Of a stretch of DNA of 44,443 bases, positions 13,341 to 22,029 are shown piece after piece. The stretch is from an uncultured Neomegalonema sp. (GTDB taxonomy: Bacteria > Pseudomonadota > Alphaproteobacteria > Rhodobacterales > Rhodobacteraceae). Numbering within the stretch: position 1 is the stretch's first letter; each line of letters starts with the position of its first letter. The notes beneath the pieces are model-generated. The model did not search any database, was not told the origin of the DNA, and saw only the letters and a program-made list of their open reading frames with translations. Position numbers and translations under genes: made by a program. The stretch lies in the NCBI GenBank assembly GCA_937928005.1, contig CALFVD010000027.1, positions 1-44,443 of the forward strand, written 5' to 3'.

Positions 13341-14264
13341 ATGGCGGATGGGGCAATCGGTACGGTCACAGGCGTACTGGACGATGCAGAGGCGCGCAAA
13401 GGCCGCGCGGCGGCGTGGTTTCGTGAGCTGCGCGACGCAATCTGCGCGCGGTTCGAGGGGATCGAGGAAGCCTATACCGATGGCCCCTTTGCAGACCTGC
13501 CCGCCGGGACTTTCGAGCGATCCGAGACGCATCGACAGGGCGAAGAAGGCGAGGATGCGGGCGGCGGCGAAATGGCGGTTATGCGCGGCGGGCGCGTCTT
13601 CGAGAAAGTCGGCGTCAATATCTCCACCGTCCACGGTACGCTCGCCCCGCGCGCCCAAACGATGATGGCCTCACGCGGCATTCCCGGCGTGGCCGAAGAC
13701 CCGCGCTTTTGGGCGAGCGGGATTAGCCTCGTGGCCCATATGCGCTCACCAAAGGTTCCGGCGGTCCACATGAACACCCGCCATTTCTGGACTCCCGCCG
13801 CGTGGTGGTTTGGCGGTGGCGGTGATCTGAACCCGATGGTGCCAGATGATAGCGATACGGCCTTCTTCCACGACGCCTACAAGGCCGCCTGCGACAAGCA
13901 CGACCCGACCTATTATCCCCGCTACAAGGCGTGGGCCGATGAGTATTTTATGATCAAGCACCGCAATTTCGCGCGGGGCGTGGGCGGCATCTTCTATGAC
14001 GACCACAATACCGGCGATTGGGAAGCCGATTTCGCCCTGACCGCCGATGTCGGCGCGGCCTTCCTCGATGCCTATCCTCCATTGGTCGAAAAGCATATCA
14101 ACGATCCATGGACCGAGGCGGACCGGGCGCATCAACTCGTGCGGCGCGGCTATTACGCCGAGTTCAATCTCGTCTATGACCGGGGTACGAAGTTCGGGCT
14201 GGAGACGGGCCATAATATCGAGGCGGTGCTGATGTCGATGCCCCCCGTCGCGACATGGCCGTGA
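13341..14264 (+). CDS. hemF: oxygen-dependent coproporphyrinogen III oxidase
   Basis: A 307-residue cytoplasmic enzyme that converts coproporphyrinogen III to protoporphyrinogen IX with O2, upstream of both heme and bacteriochlorophyll. Family motifs are GVNISTVHG, VHMNTRHFW, WWFGGGGDLNP, FYDDHNTGD and the C-terminal YDRGTKFGLETGHNIEAVLM. The ATG at 13341 is preceded by GGAG at 13331-13334. An in-frame TTG six bases earlier has no advantage. It sits directly behind the 57-bp repeat array. Needing oxygen, this form fits an aerobic phototroph; an anaerobic HemN may be elsewhere. Confidence 0.96.
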   Translation: MADGAIGTVTGVLDDAEARKGRAAAWFRELRDAICARFEGIEEAYTDGPFADLPAGTFERSETHRQGEEGEDAGGGEMAVMRGGRVFEKVGVNISTVHGTLAPRAQTMMASRGIPGVAEDPRFWASGISLVAHMRSPKVPAVHMNTRHFWTPAAWWFGGGGDLNPMVPDDSDTAFFHDAYKAACDKHDPTYYPRYKAWADEYFMIKHRNFARGVGGIFYDDHNTGDWEADFALTADVGAAFLDAYPPLVEKHINDPWTEADRAHQLVRRGYYAEFNLVYDRGTKFGLETGHNIEAVLMSMPPVATWP

Positions 14265-14377
14265 TCGGTGCATATAAAACATTGCCGGAAATCGGCGATC
14301 CATGCGTATGATCAGAACGGGGCAATTCTTGGCTCCCTATAATGATTGTGTAACGAGTAACCTAGAGGAGCAAGACC

Positions 14378-14899
14378 ATGGCCCTTTCCAAATGGATGAC
14401 GGCGATTACGACCGCAACGGTCACGGTAATGATGGCGAATAGCGCGATGGCGCTGAGCTGCGTTCGTGGTAGTATTGAACAGAGCTTCAAAAATTGGAAC
14501 GATGCGCCCGAGACCTATTACATCGTGTCCGGTACAATGACCCCCGCCGCCCCCCTTCCTCCTATCCCCGATATCAGGGATCTGAGTCAGGGTAATTTCG
14601 ATACCAGTAATCTACGTGGCGTCTTCCGTGTGCAAGGCGAGGTAATCGGGCCAGTGACAAGCGATCCCATTGACCATTACATCTGGGTTCGTGTCGGCTG
14701 CGCTGGGCCATGGTGTGGCGGTTTCCCAAGTGCCGGAACCTCCGGTGTTTTCGCGCTCAAGCAACTGCCTGACCTGACATTGGAGCATTATTCCGGTGCC
14801 TGTCCCGGTGACCTGTTCGCCGACCCCAATGGATCGATCAAGGCGCGGGTACAGCAATGCATGACCGGCAATTGCGCCCCACAGACACCTGTTCGCTAA
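14378..14899 (+). CDS. Cys-rich secreted protein of unknown function (173 aa)
   Basis: Not recognised. The N-terminus (MALSKWMTAITTATVTVMMANSAMA-L, cleavage near residue 25) is a signal peptide. The mature chain begins LSCVRGS and has about six cysteines (SCVRG, VGCAGPWCGG, GACPGD, QQCMTGNC), suggesting a disulfide-stabilised periplasmic or extracellular domain of about 145 residues. The pattern of a cysteine right after the signal peptide, central strands (GVFRVQGEVIG) and later cysteines loosely resembles secreted beta-barrel (NTR-like) domains, but this is only an impression. GAGGAGC precedes the ATG. A hairpin that may end the transcript lies downstream. Confidence 0.72.
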   Translation: MALSKWMTAITTATVTVMMANSAMALSCVRGSIEQSFKNWNDAPETYYIVSGTMTPAAPLPPIPDIRDLSQGNFDTSNLRGVFRVQGEVIGPVTSDPIDHYIWVRVGCAGPWCGGFPSAGTSGVFALKQLPDLTLEHYSGACPGDLFADPNGSIKARVQQCMTGNCAPQTPVR

Positions 14900-14924
14900 A
14901 GAGAATTTTGATAAACAAGAAGAT

Positions 14925-14964
14925 AAAGAATCCTGCGCGATCCCTGCATCGGGTGGGTTTCTTT
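14925..14964. terminator. possible bidirectional terminator
   Basis: AAAGAA (14925-14930) pairs with TTCTTT (14959-14964), CC with GG, and CGAT (14938-14941) with ATCG (14948-14951), with internal mismatches. A-rich and T-rich arms on either side would give a U-tract in both directions. It lies between the convergent secreted-protein gene and the FAD oxidoreductase gene, as expected for a shared terminator. Confidence 0.45.
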
Positions 14965-15065
14965 CTTTATGCCAACCACCCTTGATGCTCAACGGCATCA
15001 CAATTTTTCCTGCCCCAGACTGAGGAGGGGAATCTCATAACGGTCAGTCGCCAAAGTCGCTCACA

Positions 15066-16409
15066 TCACCGTTCCATACCCGCTTTGAATTCACCCCATT
15101 TCATCGCGGTTGTTGCGCCGATGGTTGCAAGAGGTTCAGGTGGCAGTAATGTTGGTGCGGCTTCGGCGAGCATTACTTCTAAATGATCCGAAGTTTCGCC
15201 GCTGGCCAGATCGGCGGCGAGAATGCCCGACAGAGTGCCCCGCGCCGCGCCAAGCCCGTTCTGGCAACCCGCAGCAAAAAGACCATCATCGACCTCACCA
15301 AAAGCGCTGACACCATTGCGGCTCAGGCAGAGCAGCCCGCCCCAGCGATGCTCGAATGCCGGACCACTAATTTCGGCGAGCTGTGGGAATCTCGCTGCGA
15401 AGGTGCGGTCATGGATTCGGGCGAATTTTTGCGGTTTGCGAGGGTTTGAGGCCCGCCCCGGCGACCATGTGAACCCATTGCGGATAACGATCCGGCTCCC
15501 CCCATCCGCGCGTATCTTGCGAACGGTTGACCCAAGCGGATCGGCGGGAGTGATTGCCCAAACGGGTTTTCCGCCGAGCGCCTTGTCCTCTGCTTCGGTC
15601 AGGGCGCGTGTCATGGAGGCGAACAAATAGATGTGCATCAACCGCCGCTTAAAGAAACCAAAGCTCTCAAGATGGCCATTGACGGCCAGAATGACCTTTG
15701 GCGCTTCGACAGTGCCGGAGGATGTTGTGGCTTTCCACGTCGCCCCCTCACGTTTCAACGCTTTAACGGCAGAATTTTCAAAGATTTTAATATTCTGCAA
15801 TGCCAGCCCTTTCGCCATTTCACGCGCGTAAAGGGCGGGTTGCAGCATGACGGTGCCGGGTGTGTAGAGGCCGCTTTGGTAGTAGTCAGTCCCGCACATC
15901 TCCTGCATCTGGCGGGCATCGAGTAACTCATGTGGCTCGTTCAATCCGCTCAGATGGTGGGCATAGTCGCGGTTATGGGTATCGCCTTTTGCGGTCGCCG
16001 CCCCGTTTGTCTTGCCGCTTTGGACCAGCGTATCCGGCGCAAAGCCATAATCGGCGGCGGCCTCCTTCGCGAATTGAATTGCAAAGCGGTTCTGGGCCGC
16101 CTGCGCCCGATCTTTCTCGACCGCGCCCGCATAATCGCTTGATGTCAGGTTATGTGGCAGGTCGATCATAAAGCCGGTATTGCGCCCAACCGGTCCCTCA
16201 GCAATACGACGCGCTTCCAACAGCACGACCCGGTCTTTCGGATGCAGCAGACGCAGCCGCCTCGCCGCCGATAACCCTGCAAAACCCGCCCCGATAACCA
16301 GCCAATCTGCGGTGATTGCACAATCCAGCGACGCATAATGTTTAGAAGGCGGCAGGATCGCATCCCATGCGGCGGGGCCGGGGTCTTTGGGTAACGCTGT
16401 GGTCTTCAT
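15066..16409 (-). CDS. FAD-dependent oxidoreductase (DadA/OrdL/PuuB type)
   Basis: A 447-residue flavoenzyme of the glycine/D-amino-acid oxidase superfamily. The dinucleotide-binding start is LVIGAGFAGLSAARRL near residue 36-51, with the acidic residue LLEARRI at the end of the second strand, then GPVGRNTGFM, and near the C-terminus FAAGCQNGLGAARG contacting the flavin. Such enzymes oxidise secondary or methylated amines or polyamine conjugates. The ATG at 16409 overlaps the TGA of the MttB-family gene by one base, so it is coupled to it; the upstream TTG at 16412 is unlikely. It is the last gene of the operon. Substrate unknown; an amine linked to the upstream methyltransferase is plausible. 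Confidence 0.85.
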   Translation of the reverse strand: MKTTALPKDPGPAAWDAILPPSKHYASLDCAITADWLVIGAGFAGLSAARRLRLLHPKDRVVLLEARRIAEGPVGRNTGFMIDLPHNLTSSDYAGAVEKDRAQAAQNRFAIQFAKEAAADYGFAPDTLVQSGKTNGAATAKGDTHNRDYAHHLSGLNEPHELLDARQMQEMCGTDYYQSGLYTPGTVMLQPALYAREMAKGLALQNIKIFENSAVKALKREGATWKATTSSGTVEAPKVILAVNGHLESFGFFKRRLMHIYLFASMTRALTEAEDKALGGKPVWAITPADPLGSTVRKIRADGGSRIVIRNGFTWSPGRASNPRKPQKFARIHDRTFAARFPQLAEISGPAFEHRWGGLLCLSRNGVSAFGEVDDGLFAAGCQNGLGAARGTLSGILAADLASGETSDHLEVMLAEAAPTLLPPEPLATIGATTAMKWGEFKAGMER

Positions 16410-17965
16410 CAATAGGTATCGTTGAGTGCGTCTTCGGCGGGGATTTCCCGCTCCCGCCGGGCGATATAGTCCAGCAATGCCTCGTTGATGCCCTCATCTA
16501 GCGTTGGTTCTTCATAGGCCGACAATGCTCCACGGGCTGCCTCTAATGCGCGGGTTGTGGCATCTTTTGATCCATCCGCAACCCATTGTTCGATGGCATT
16601 GTTATCGAACAGCTTTGGCATGAAGAACGCCTGCTGGAATTTTTCCAGCGTATGCGGATGACCGAGATAATGTCCGCCGGGGCCGATATCGGGTATGGCG
16701 GCGAGGGCTTCGTCAAAATCATCCCATTGGATGCCCTGCACCATGCGATGCCCCATCGCGCATTGTTCGGCATCAAGCATGAACTTGGCCACCGAACAAT
16801 GCATCCCCGCCTCGTTCCAGCCTGCCGAATGCCAGATATAATTCGCCCCAGCCATCAACACCGCCATCAGCGTCGTTGCGCTTTCATACCCTGCCTGAGC
16901 ATCGAGCGTCTTGGCCCCGCCCAGCGTGTTCGAGGTGCGCCATGGCACATCGTAATACCGCGCCATCTGCCCAATCATAAAGTTCATCAGGCTGATTTCC
17001 GGCGTTCCCGCCATCGGCGCGCCCGATGCCATGCTGACGGTCGAAAGGTAATGGCCGTAGATTGCCGGGCACCCCTTGCGCACGACCTGCGTATAGGCCA
17101 GCGCCGACAGCGCTTCGGCATTAAGCTGCGCCACGCTCGCGGCGGTAGAGGCGGGCGTATTGGCCCCGCCCAACACGAAAGGCGAGCATAGCACCGGCTG
17201 ATTGCGCCGGTTAAACGCGCGCATCGCGCCCAGCATCACCTCGTCCCAGACCAGCGGTGAGTTGCCGTTACAATTGCCGGTAACGACCGTATGCGTCTCC
17301 AGATAATCCTTGCCGAACAATACTTCGCACATATCCAGCACATCCTCGGCATTCTTGGGCGAGGTTGTCATGCCCATGAATGTTTTATCGCTGTGCTTCA
17401 TCGAGGAATAGGTAATGCGCAGGTGGCGATGGCTGATCGCGTGGTCCATCGGTTCGACAATATGATGCGCCGAGGAGTGCATCGCGGGCGACATATGCGC
17501 CAGCTTGTGAAACATCGCCAGATCATCGAGCGTTGGCGCGCGTCGTACATCATCAAGATCGCGCAGGTAGGGTGCGCCCGTCATCGGGATAAAGATTGAT
17601 TTCGGCCCGCCAAGCTGCACGGTTTTCTGCGGGTCGCGGGCGTGCAAGGTGATGTCGGACGGTATCGTCGAAATCAACTCACGGACCATATCGCGGTCGA
17701 GATGCACGCGGTCGCCGCCGCGAATACCGGCCCCCGCCGCCTTCCAGTCGCGGATCGCTTCTTCATCGCGGAAGACAACGCCGACGTTTTCCAGAATATC
17801 CATTGAGGCGGCATCGATCTTCTCGACCTGCTCCGGCGACATCGGTTCCATCAGCGGAATGCCGCGCGTGATATTGGGCAGCATCTCCTCCCGCACATCT
17901 TCACGCATCGTTCGCCGCGCGCCCCGCCCGCCCCGGCGAGACTTTCCTTCAGCCTGAACACTCAT
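16409..17965 (-). CDS. trimethylamine methyltransferase (MttB) family protein, non-pyrrolysine
   Basis: A 518-residue MttB-superfamily (COG5598) protein. After a basic start (SRRGGRGARRTMRED) comes the TIM-barrel region with GIPLMEPMSPEQVEKID, TGAPYLRDLDDVRRAP and TGNCNGNSPLVWDEVMLGAM. There is no internal amber codon, so it is the form without pyrrolysine, like glycine betaine methyltransferase. Family members move a methyl group from a quaternary amine to a corrinoid protein. No corrinoid protein or methylcorrinoid:THF methyltransferase is visible in the window. It overlaps the aldehyde dehydrogenase by 4 bases (ATGA) and the FAD enzyme by one, so the three are tightly coupled. Substrate unknown. 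Confidence 0.85.
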   Translation of the reverse strand: MSVQAEGKSRRGGRGARRTMREDVREEMLPNITRGIPLMEPMSPEQVEKIDAASMDILENVGVVFRDEEAIRDWKAAGAGIRGGDRVHLDRDMVRELISTIPSDITLHARDPQKTVQLGGPKSIFIPMTGAPYLRDLDDVRRAPTLDDLAMFHKLAHMSPAMHSSAHHIVEPMDHAISHRHLRITYSSMKHSDKTFMGMTTSPKNAEDVLDMCEVLFGKDYLETHTVVTGNCNGNSPLVWDEVMLGAMRAFNRRNQPVLCSPFVLGGANTPASTAASVAQLNAEALSALAYTQVVRKGCPAIYGHYLSTVSMASGAPMAGTPEISLMNFMIGQMARYYDVPWRTSNTLGGAKTLDAQAGYESATTLMAVLMAGANYIWHSAGWNEAGMHCSVAKFMLDAEQCAMGHRMVQGIQWDDFDEALAAIPDIGPGGHYLGHPHTLEKFQQAFFMPKLFDNNAIEQWVADGSKDATTRALEAARGALSAYEEPTLDEGINEALLDYIARREREIPAEDALNDTY

Positions 17966-19458
17966 CCCACATTATCCTCGGATGCGGGATCGCTCAGGTC
18001 GATCCAGATGGTTTTCAATTCGGTATATTGGTCATGGGCATGGATGCCGTTGTCGCGCCCACCAAACCCCGATTGCTTGTAGCCGCCGAACGGCGTCGAG
18101 ATATCCCCCTCGCCGTAGCAGTTGATCGTCACCGTCCCGGCCTTGATCGCCCGCGCAGCCCGGATCGCGCGCTTGCCGTTGGCGGTGAAGACACTAGCGG
18201 TCAGCCCGTATTCGGTATCGTTGGCGAGGGCGATGGCCTCTTCCAATGTCTTGACCGTCAGTACCGAGAGTACAGGGCCGAAGATTTCTTCGGTGGCAAG
18301 TTTGTCACCCGGCTTCACGTCATAGATCGTTGGCTCGACATAGGCACCGTCGATCTTGCCCCCGGCGATGGGCTTGGCTTTCCCCTTGAGGTAGCCCGCG
18401 ACCTTCTTGCAATGGTCCTTATCAATCAGCGCGCCAAGATGGTTTGCGGGATCGAGCGGGTCGCCAGTTTTCCAGTCGCGTAGTCGCGCGATGATCCGCT
18501 TTAGTAAGGCATCCTTCACACCGGCCTGTACGATCAGCCGCGAGTTGGCGGAGCAGTTCTCACCCATGTTCCAGAAGGCCGCATTGACCACATGCTCGGC
18601 CACGAGGTCGAGGTCTTCGGCATCGTCCAGCACAATGGCCGGGTTCTTGCCACCGCATTCCAGCACGACCTTTTTGAGGTTGCTATCGGCGGCATAGCGC
18701 AGGAACCGCCGCCCTGTCTCCGTCGAGCCGGTAAAGCTGACCATATCCACATCCGCGTGCTTGCCCAGCGGCTCACCGACAGAGGGACCATCACCGGGTA
18801 GCACCTGTAACACCCCGCGCGGTAAGCCCGCTTCGGTAGCGAGTTCGGCCACGCGCAGGGCCGTCAGCGAGGTCTGCTCTGCGGGTTTCACGATGACCGA
18901 GTTACCGGCGGCTAATGCTGGCCCAATCTTCCATGCCAGCATCAATAGCGGGAAGTTCCATGGCAGAACGGCGGCGACCACACCGACCGGCTCCCGCAGG
19001 ATCATGGCGATGGCGTCATCCCCGGCGGGGGCGGTCTGATCGTAGATTTTGTCGGCGGCTTCCGCGTGCCATTTGATCGTATGGATCGTTTCGGGGATAT
19101 CGATTGTCTCGCAATCGCGGATCGGCTTGCCGCTATCGAGGCTTTCCATCACCGCCAGCTCACGCCGGTTGCGGGTGATTAGCTTGCATAGGCGGATCAA
19201 TACGTCCTTACGCTCGGAAGGATGCAGCGCCGACCACCGCGCTTGATCAAATGCTTCGCGTGCTTTCGCCACGGCCAGATCGACATCTTTCGTATTGCAC
19301 GCGGCGATCTCGCACAGTGTTTCGCCGGTAGCGGGATTGACAGTCTTGAGCGCCGCACCTGCGCCTGCTTTGTACTTGCCGTCGATAAAGGCCGCACGGG
19401 GCAGGTCGAGGCTGTCGGCAATCGCGCGATATTCGGCATGGGTCAGCAGGTTGCTCAT
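17962..19458 (-). CDS. aldehyde dehydrogenase (PuuC-like)
   Basis: A 498-residue NAD(P)-dependent aldehyde dehydrogenase. PWNFPLLM (166-173), FTGSTETGR (242-250), catalytic Glu267 in LECGGKNP and nucleophile Cys302 in GENCSANSRL are all present. The C-terminal FGGYKQSGFGGRDNGIHAHD resembles gamma-glutamyl-gamma-aminobutyraldehyde dehydrogenases, though substrate cannot be assigned from this alone. The ATG at 19458 overlaps the DapA-family stop by one base (TGATG); the in-frame GTG just before is not favoured. It probably oxidises an aldehyde formed by the FAD enzyme or the lyase. Confidence 0.92.
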   Translation of the reverse strand: MSNLLTHAEYRAIADSLDLPRAAFIDGKYKAGAGAALKTVNPATGETLCEIAACNTKDVDLAVAKAREAFDQARWSALHPSERKDVLIRLCKLITRNRRELAVMESLDSGKPIRDCETIDIPETIHTIKWHAEAADKIYDQTAPAGDDAIAMILREPVGVVAAVLPWNFPLLMLAWKIGPALAAGNSVIVKPAEQTSLTALRVAELATEAGLPRGVLQVLPGDGPSVGEPLGKHADVDMVSFTGSTETGRRFLRYAADSNLKKVVLECGGKNPAIVLDDAEDLDLVAEHVVNAAFWNMGENCSANSRLIVQAGVKDALLKRIIARLRDWKTGDPLDPANHLGALIDKDHCKKVAGYLKGKAKPIAGGKIDGAYVEPTIYDVKPGDKLATEEIFGPVLSVLTVKTLEEAIALANDTEYGLTASVFTANGKRAIRAARAIKAGTVTINCYGEGDISTPFGGYKQSGFGGRDNGIHAHDQYTELKTIWIDLSDPASEDNVG

Positions 19459-20366
19459 CACAAATCCCCCTTTTCGATGGCGGCGAGGGTGGTGTCCATC
19501 GTGCGGATCACCTCCGCCAATTCGCGCTTGTCATCTTTGTTGAGCGGTTGCAGTGGGCGGCGCGGGGGTCCGGCGTCGATCCCTCTGATGGTCAATCCAT
19601 GCTTGATGCATTGCACGAATTTGCCGCTATCCTCCAATACTGCGAGCAAAGGCAGCATCGCCGACATGATCGCACGCCCCTTGGAGAAATTCCCCTCCAC
19701 GGCGCAGGCTTGATAAAGCGCGATATGCGCCTGCGGTGCGAAATTCGATCCGGCGCAAACCCATGAGCGCGCCCCCCATGCAAAAAACTCCAACGCCTGA
19801 TCGTCCCACCCACAGGAAAGGGCGATATGCGGATAGTCGCGGGCCAGCATATGAACACGGTCCATACTGCCGGAACTTTCCTTGATGCCACAGAAGTTGG
19901 GCGACCGCCCCAGCCGGTCCAGCACCTCCTCATCCATCTCCACGCTCATGCGGCCCGGATAATTATAGAGCATGACGGGCAAGTCAGCGGCGCGATCAAT
20001 CGCAAGGGCATGCAGCGCGACCTCACGGCTCGTGGGGCAGGCATAGGGCGGGGTCGCGACCAACAGGCCATCGGCACCACAGGCTTTTGCCGCCTCGGCA
20101 AAGACGATGCTATCCTCGGTACGGATCGCACCGGTTCCGACGATCAACGGCAAACGCTTGCCGATAATCTTCTTCGCGAGGCGCATCATCTCGATCCGCT
20201 CCTCGGTACTTTGCGCGTAATACTCGCCGGTTGTGCCCGCAACGATGATCCCATGAACGCCCGCATCAATCAGAGACTCGATCACTTCTGCATAGGCTTC
20301 TCGGTTGATCGAATGGTCCGCATGATACGGCGTCACGACCGGCGTATAGATTCCTTCAAAGTGCAT
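19458..20366 (-). CDS. DapA-family lyase/deaminase (dihydrodipicolinate synthase-like)
   Basis: A 302-residue TIM-barrel class I aldolase-type protein. The N-terminal GIYTPVVTPY and AGTTGEYYAQS are family motifs. The Schiff-base Lys162 (CGIKESSG) and catalytic Tyr134 (MLYNYPGR) are present. The Met at 20366 gives the standard start; an upstream in-frame codon would add a non-family segment. Paralogues with an aldehyde dehydrogenase and FAD oxidase act in hydroxyproline and sugar-acid breakdown (e.g. pyrroline-hydroxycarboxylate deaminase), so a catabolic role rather than lysine biosynthesis is likely. First gene of the four-gene operon; its promoter should lie in 20367-20519. Confidence 0.88.
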   Translation of the reverse strand: MHFEGIYTPVVTPYHADHSINREAYAEVIESLIDAGVHGIIVAGTTGEYYAQSTEERIEMMRLAKKIIGKRLPLIVGTGAIRTEDSIVFAEAAKACGADGLLVATPPYACPTSREVALHALAIDRAADLPVMLYNYPGRMSVEMDEEVLDRLGRSPNFCGIKESSGSMDRVHMLARDYPHIALSCGWDDQALEFFAWGARSWVCAGSNFAPQAHIALYQACAVEGNFSKGRAIMSAMLPLLAVLEDSGKFVQCIKHGLTIRGIDAGPPRRPLQPLNKDDKRELAEVIRTMDTTLAAIEKGDL

Positions 20367-20519
20367 GTGGTCTATCCATTTCAGGCGGCGGCCAATATCG
20401 CCCAGTGCATTATTTTGACTAGACGTACAGGCAATCTGTATCGCGATGATTATTGGGAATCGAGGGGTGTTCAATAGCTGCAAATTTCATGCTCAAGTGA
20501 GCTGATCTAACCTAATTAT

Positions 20520-21413
20520 TCATGTGATCGTGCCCAGCAGCCAATCGAGAACGATCTTGGCGTTTCCGGTCATGGTTTCGGGATTTGTCACTTCGACATA
20601 GAACATGCTGTTCTCGTAAAGCTCGAATGAATCGAGGGTTATGAGGGCACCTTCATCCAAAAGCGGTTGGATGAGACGCTTCCACCCCAGCATAAGACCC
20701 GCATCGTCTCGCGCGGCTTGTAGGGCGATGATATAGTTATTGACGCGGATACCCGTCGAGATCGGCTCGCGGTAGCCGAGATCATCAAACCACGTTCGCC
20801 ATGTGGTCCATCTGTTTTCGGTAAGATCCTGATGGATCAGCGAAAGTCTTGCCAAATCGTCCAGCGTTTCGACTGAATGTGCCTCTGCAAAATTCCGGCT
20901 GCAAACGGGAACCAGGCAATCACTGAACAAAGGGAATTGGTTGGGATTGTCTTTATCGATGACGCCATATCTGATTCTCAGATCGACGAGGCTTTCGCTA
21001 ATTCGGGGCGTGTCTGCAACGTGCTGATTGATGGGTATCGCATTGTGATCTTTCCAAAATGCCGACAGTTTTGGCGTCAACCATAGCGAGGAAACGGCGG
21101 TCGTAACGGCGATAGTGACCGAGTGATCTTCTTCCGTCCGTCGCAATTGGCGCATGGTGGCCGATACATCGCTGAAGCTTCGACCGAGCGTCTCGAACAG
21201 CAGGCTTCCTTCACGGGTCAACTGAACCCCCCGGTGAATGCGGGTAAAGAGCGGGCGACCCAGTTCGGCCTCCAATGCCTTAATCTGATGGCTGATTGCG
21301 CCGGGGGTGACGTTCAATTCCACCGCCGCCTTCTTGAATGAGGCATTTCGTGCAGAGGCTTCAAACGAGATCAGCGTCGCGAATGGCGGCAGGTCGTAAA
21401 AATTTCGGGCCAT
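20520..21413 (-). CDS. LysR-family transcriptional regulator (GcvA-like)
   Basis: A 297-residue regulator. The N-terminal winged helix-turn-helix is ISFEASARNASFKKAAVELN then VTPGAISHQIKALEAELG, followed by LFTRIHRGVQLT. The rest is the periplasmic-binding-like effector domain. The ATG at 21413 (MARNFYDLP) is chosen because it gives the usual GcvA-type start; an in-frame ATG at 21452 lies inside a 94-bp repeat. It is read in the same direction as the catabolic operon 153 bases downstream, which it most likely controls in response to the substrate. The repeat ends 10 bases before its start codon, so the repeat forms its leader or promoter region. Confidence 0.9.
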   Translation of the reverse strand: MARNFYDLPPFATLISFEASARNASFKKAAVELNVTPGAISHQIKALEAELGRPLFTRIHRGVQLTREGSLLFETLGRSFSDVSATMRQLRRTEEDHSVTIAVTTAVSSLWLTPKLSAFWKDHNAIPINQHVADTPRISESLVDLRIRYGVIDKDNPNQFPLFSDCLVPVCSRNFAEAHSVETLDDLARLSLIHQDLTENRWTTWRTWFDDLGYREPISTGIRVNNYIIALQAARDDAGLMLGWKRLIQPLLDEGALITLDSFELYENSMFYVEVTNPETMTGNAKIVLDWLLGTIT

Positions 21414-21423
21414 TGGGAATCCA

Positions 21424-21517
21424 TACAGCGAATTGCGATTATCCTGAATCAACCTGCGCCATGTGTCGCGCGGCTCTTGGCACGAAACATGGCGCAGGTT
21501 TATCGCAAATGGCTATA
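21424..21517 (+). repeat. 94-bp palindromic element, copy 1
   Basis: One of three gapless 94-base copies. Its ends (TACAGCGAATTGCGAT and ATCGCAAATGGCTATA) pair at 13 of 16 positions. The inner arms ACCTGCGCCATGT and ACATGGCGCAGGT are a perfect 13-bp match enclosing a 22-base loop, and a 12-base bulge TATCCTGAATCA lies on one side only. It sits directly before the LysR start, with the consensus strand opposite to that gene. Confidence 0.93.
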
Positions 21518-21600
21518 GTGAATTGAACTCACCTAAGGTGAGTTTGGATGACGTTAGGCGGTAAGGGCGGCTGGTCTTATCCCGCCGCTTTGCGACGGTC

Positions 21601-22029
21601 TTAGCTCCTGAGCAGCACAACCGAGCAGGTTGCGTGGCGCATCACCCGCGCGGCATTGTGGCCGAGCAGGTAATCCCCAGACTCGGCGCTACCCGGCCCT
21701 AGAATGATGGCGTCCGATTTGGTTTCTTCGGCGGCCTTGACGATTTCCTTGTAGACGGAGCCATGGCCAACGATCTGGTTTGCGACGTTTTCCGCGCCCC
21801 CTTGCCCGGCAACGAAGGCGGCTAATGCATCATAGCCCTGCGCGAGTGCTTTTTTCTCGTAATCCGCCGGAAAGAACGACGCCACCATCGGCATCGAAAA
21901 CGTGGGAATGACGGTCAGAACATGCAGTTTCGCCCCCATCGTGCGGGCCATATCGTTCGCGGCGGTGAATAGGCGTTTGGCTTCTGCCTCATCGCCTAGA
22001 TCGAGGGGCAATAGGATAGATTTAAACAT
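21601..22029 (-). CDS. universal stress protein (UspA family), TRAP-associated
   Basis: A 142-residue single-domain Usp. It starts MFKSILLPLDLGDEAE, followed by a Rossmann-like alternation and a C-terminal nucleotide-loop region (AIILGPGSAESGDYLLGHNA, then HATCSVVLLRS). The ATG at 22029 overlaps the TRAP permease stop by eight bases, so it is translated with the transporter. Usp proteins encoded next to TRAP transporters (such as TeaD) bind ATP and tune transport, so a regulatory role is inferred. The longer upstream reading is just the permease tail in another frame. Confidence 0.9.
   Translation of the reverse strand: MFKSILLPLDLGDEAEAKRLFTAANDMARTMGAKLHVLTVIPTFSMPMVASFFPADYEKKALAQGYDALAAFVAGQGGAENVANQIVGHGSVYKEIVKAAEETKSDAIILGPGSAESGDYLLGHNAARVMRHATCSVVLLRS

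Noticed and set aside
13099-13658. Minus-strand frames running through the 57-bp repeats and hemF
   Set aside because: The repeat period is a multiple of three, so any frame stays open; the repeated peptide is an artefact and overlaps hemF antisense.
16409-17965. Pyrrolysine-containing trimethylamine methyltransferase
   Set aside because: No in-frame TAG in the gene and no pyl genes in the window; it is the non-pyrrolysine branch.
19458-20366. Biosynthetic dihydrodipicolinate synthase dapA
   Set aside because: The setting is a LysR-controlled operon with oxidase, aldehyde dehydrogenase and MttB-type genes, so a catabolic paralogue is more likely.
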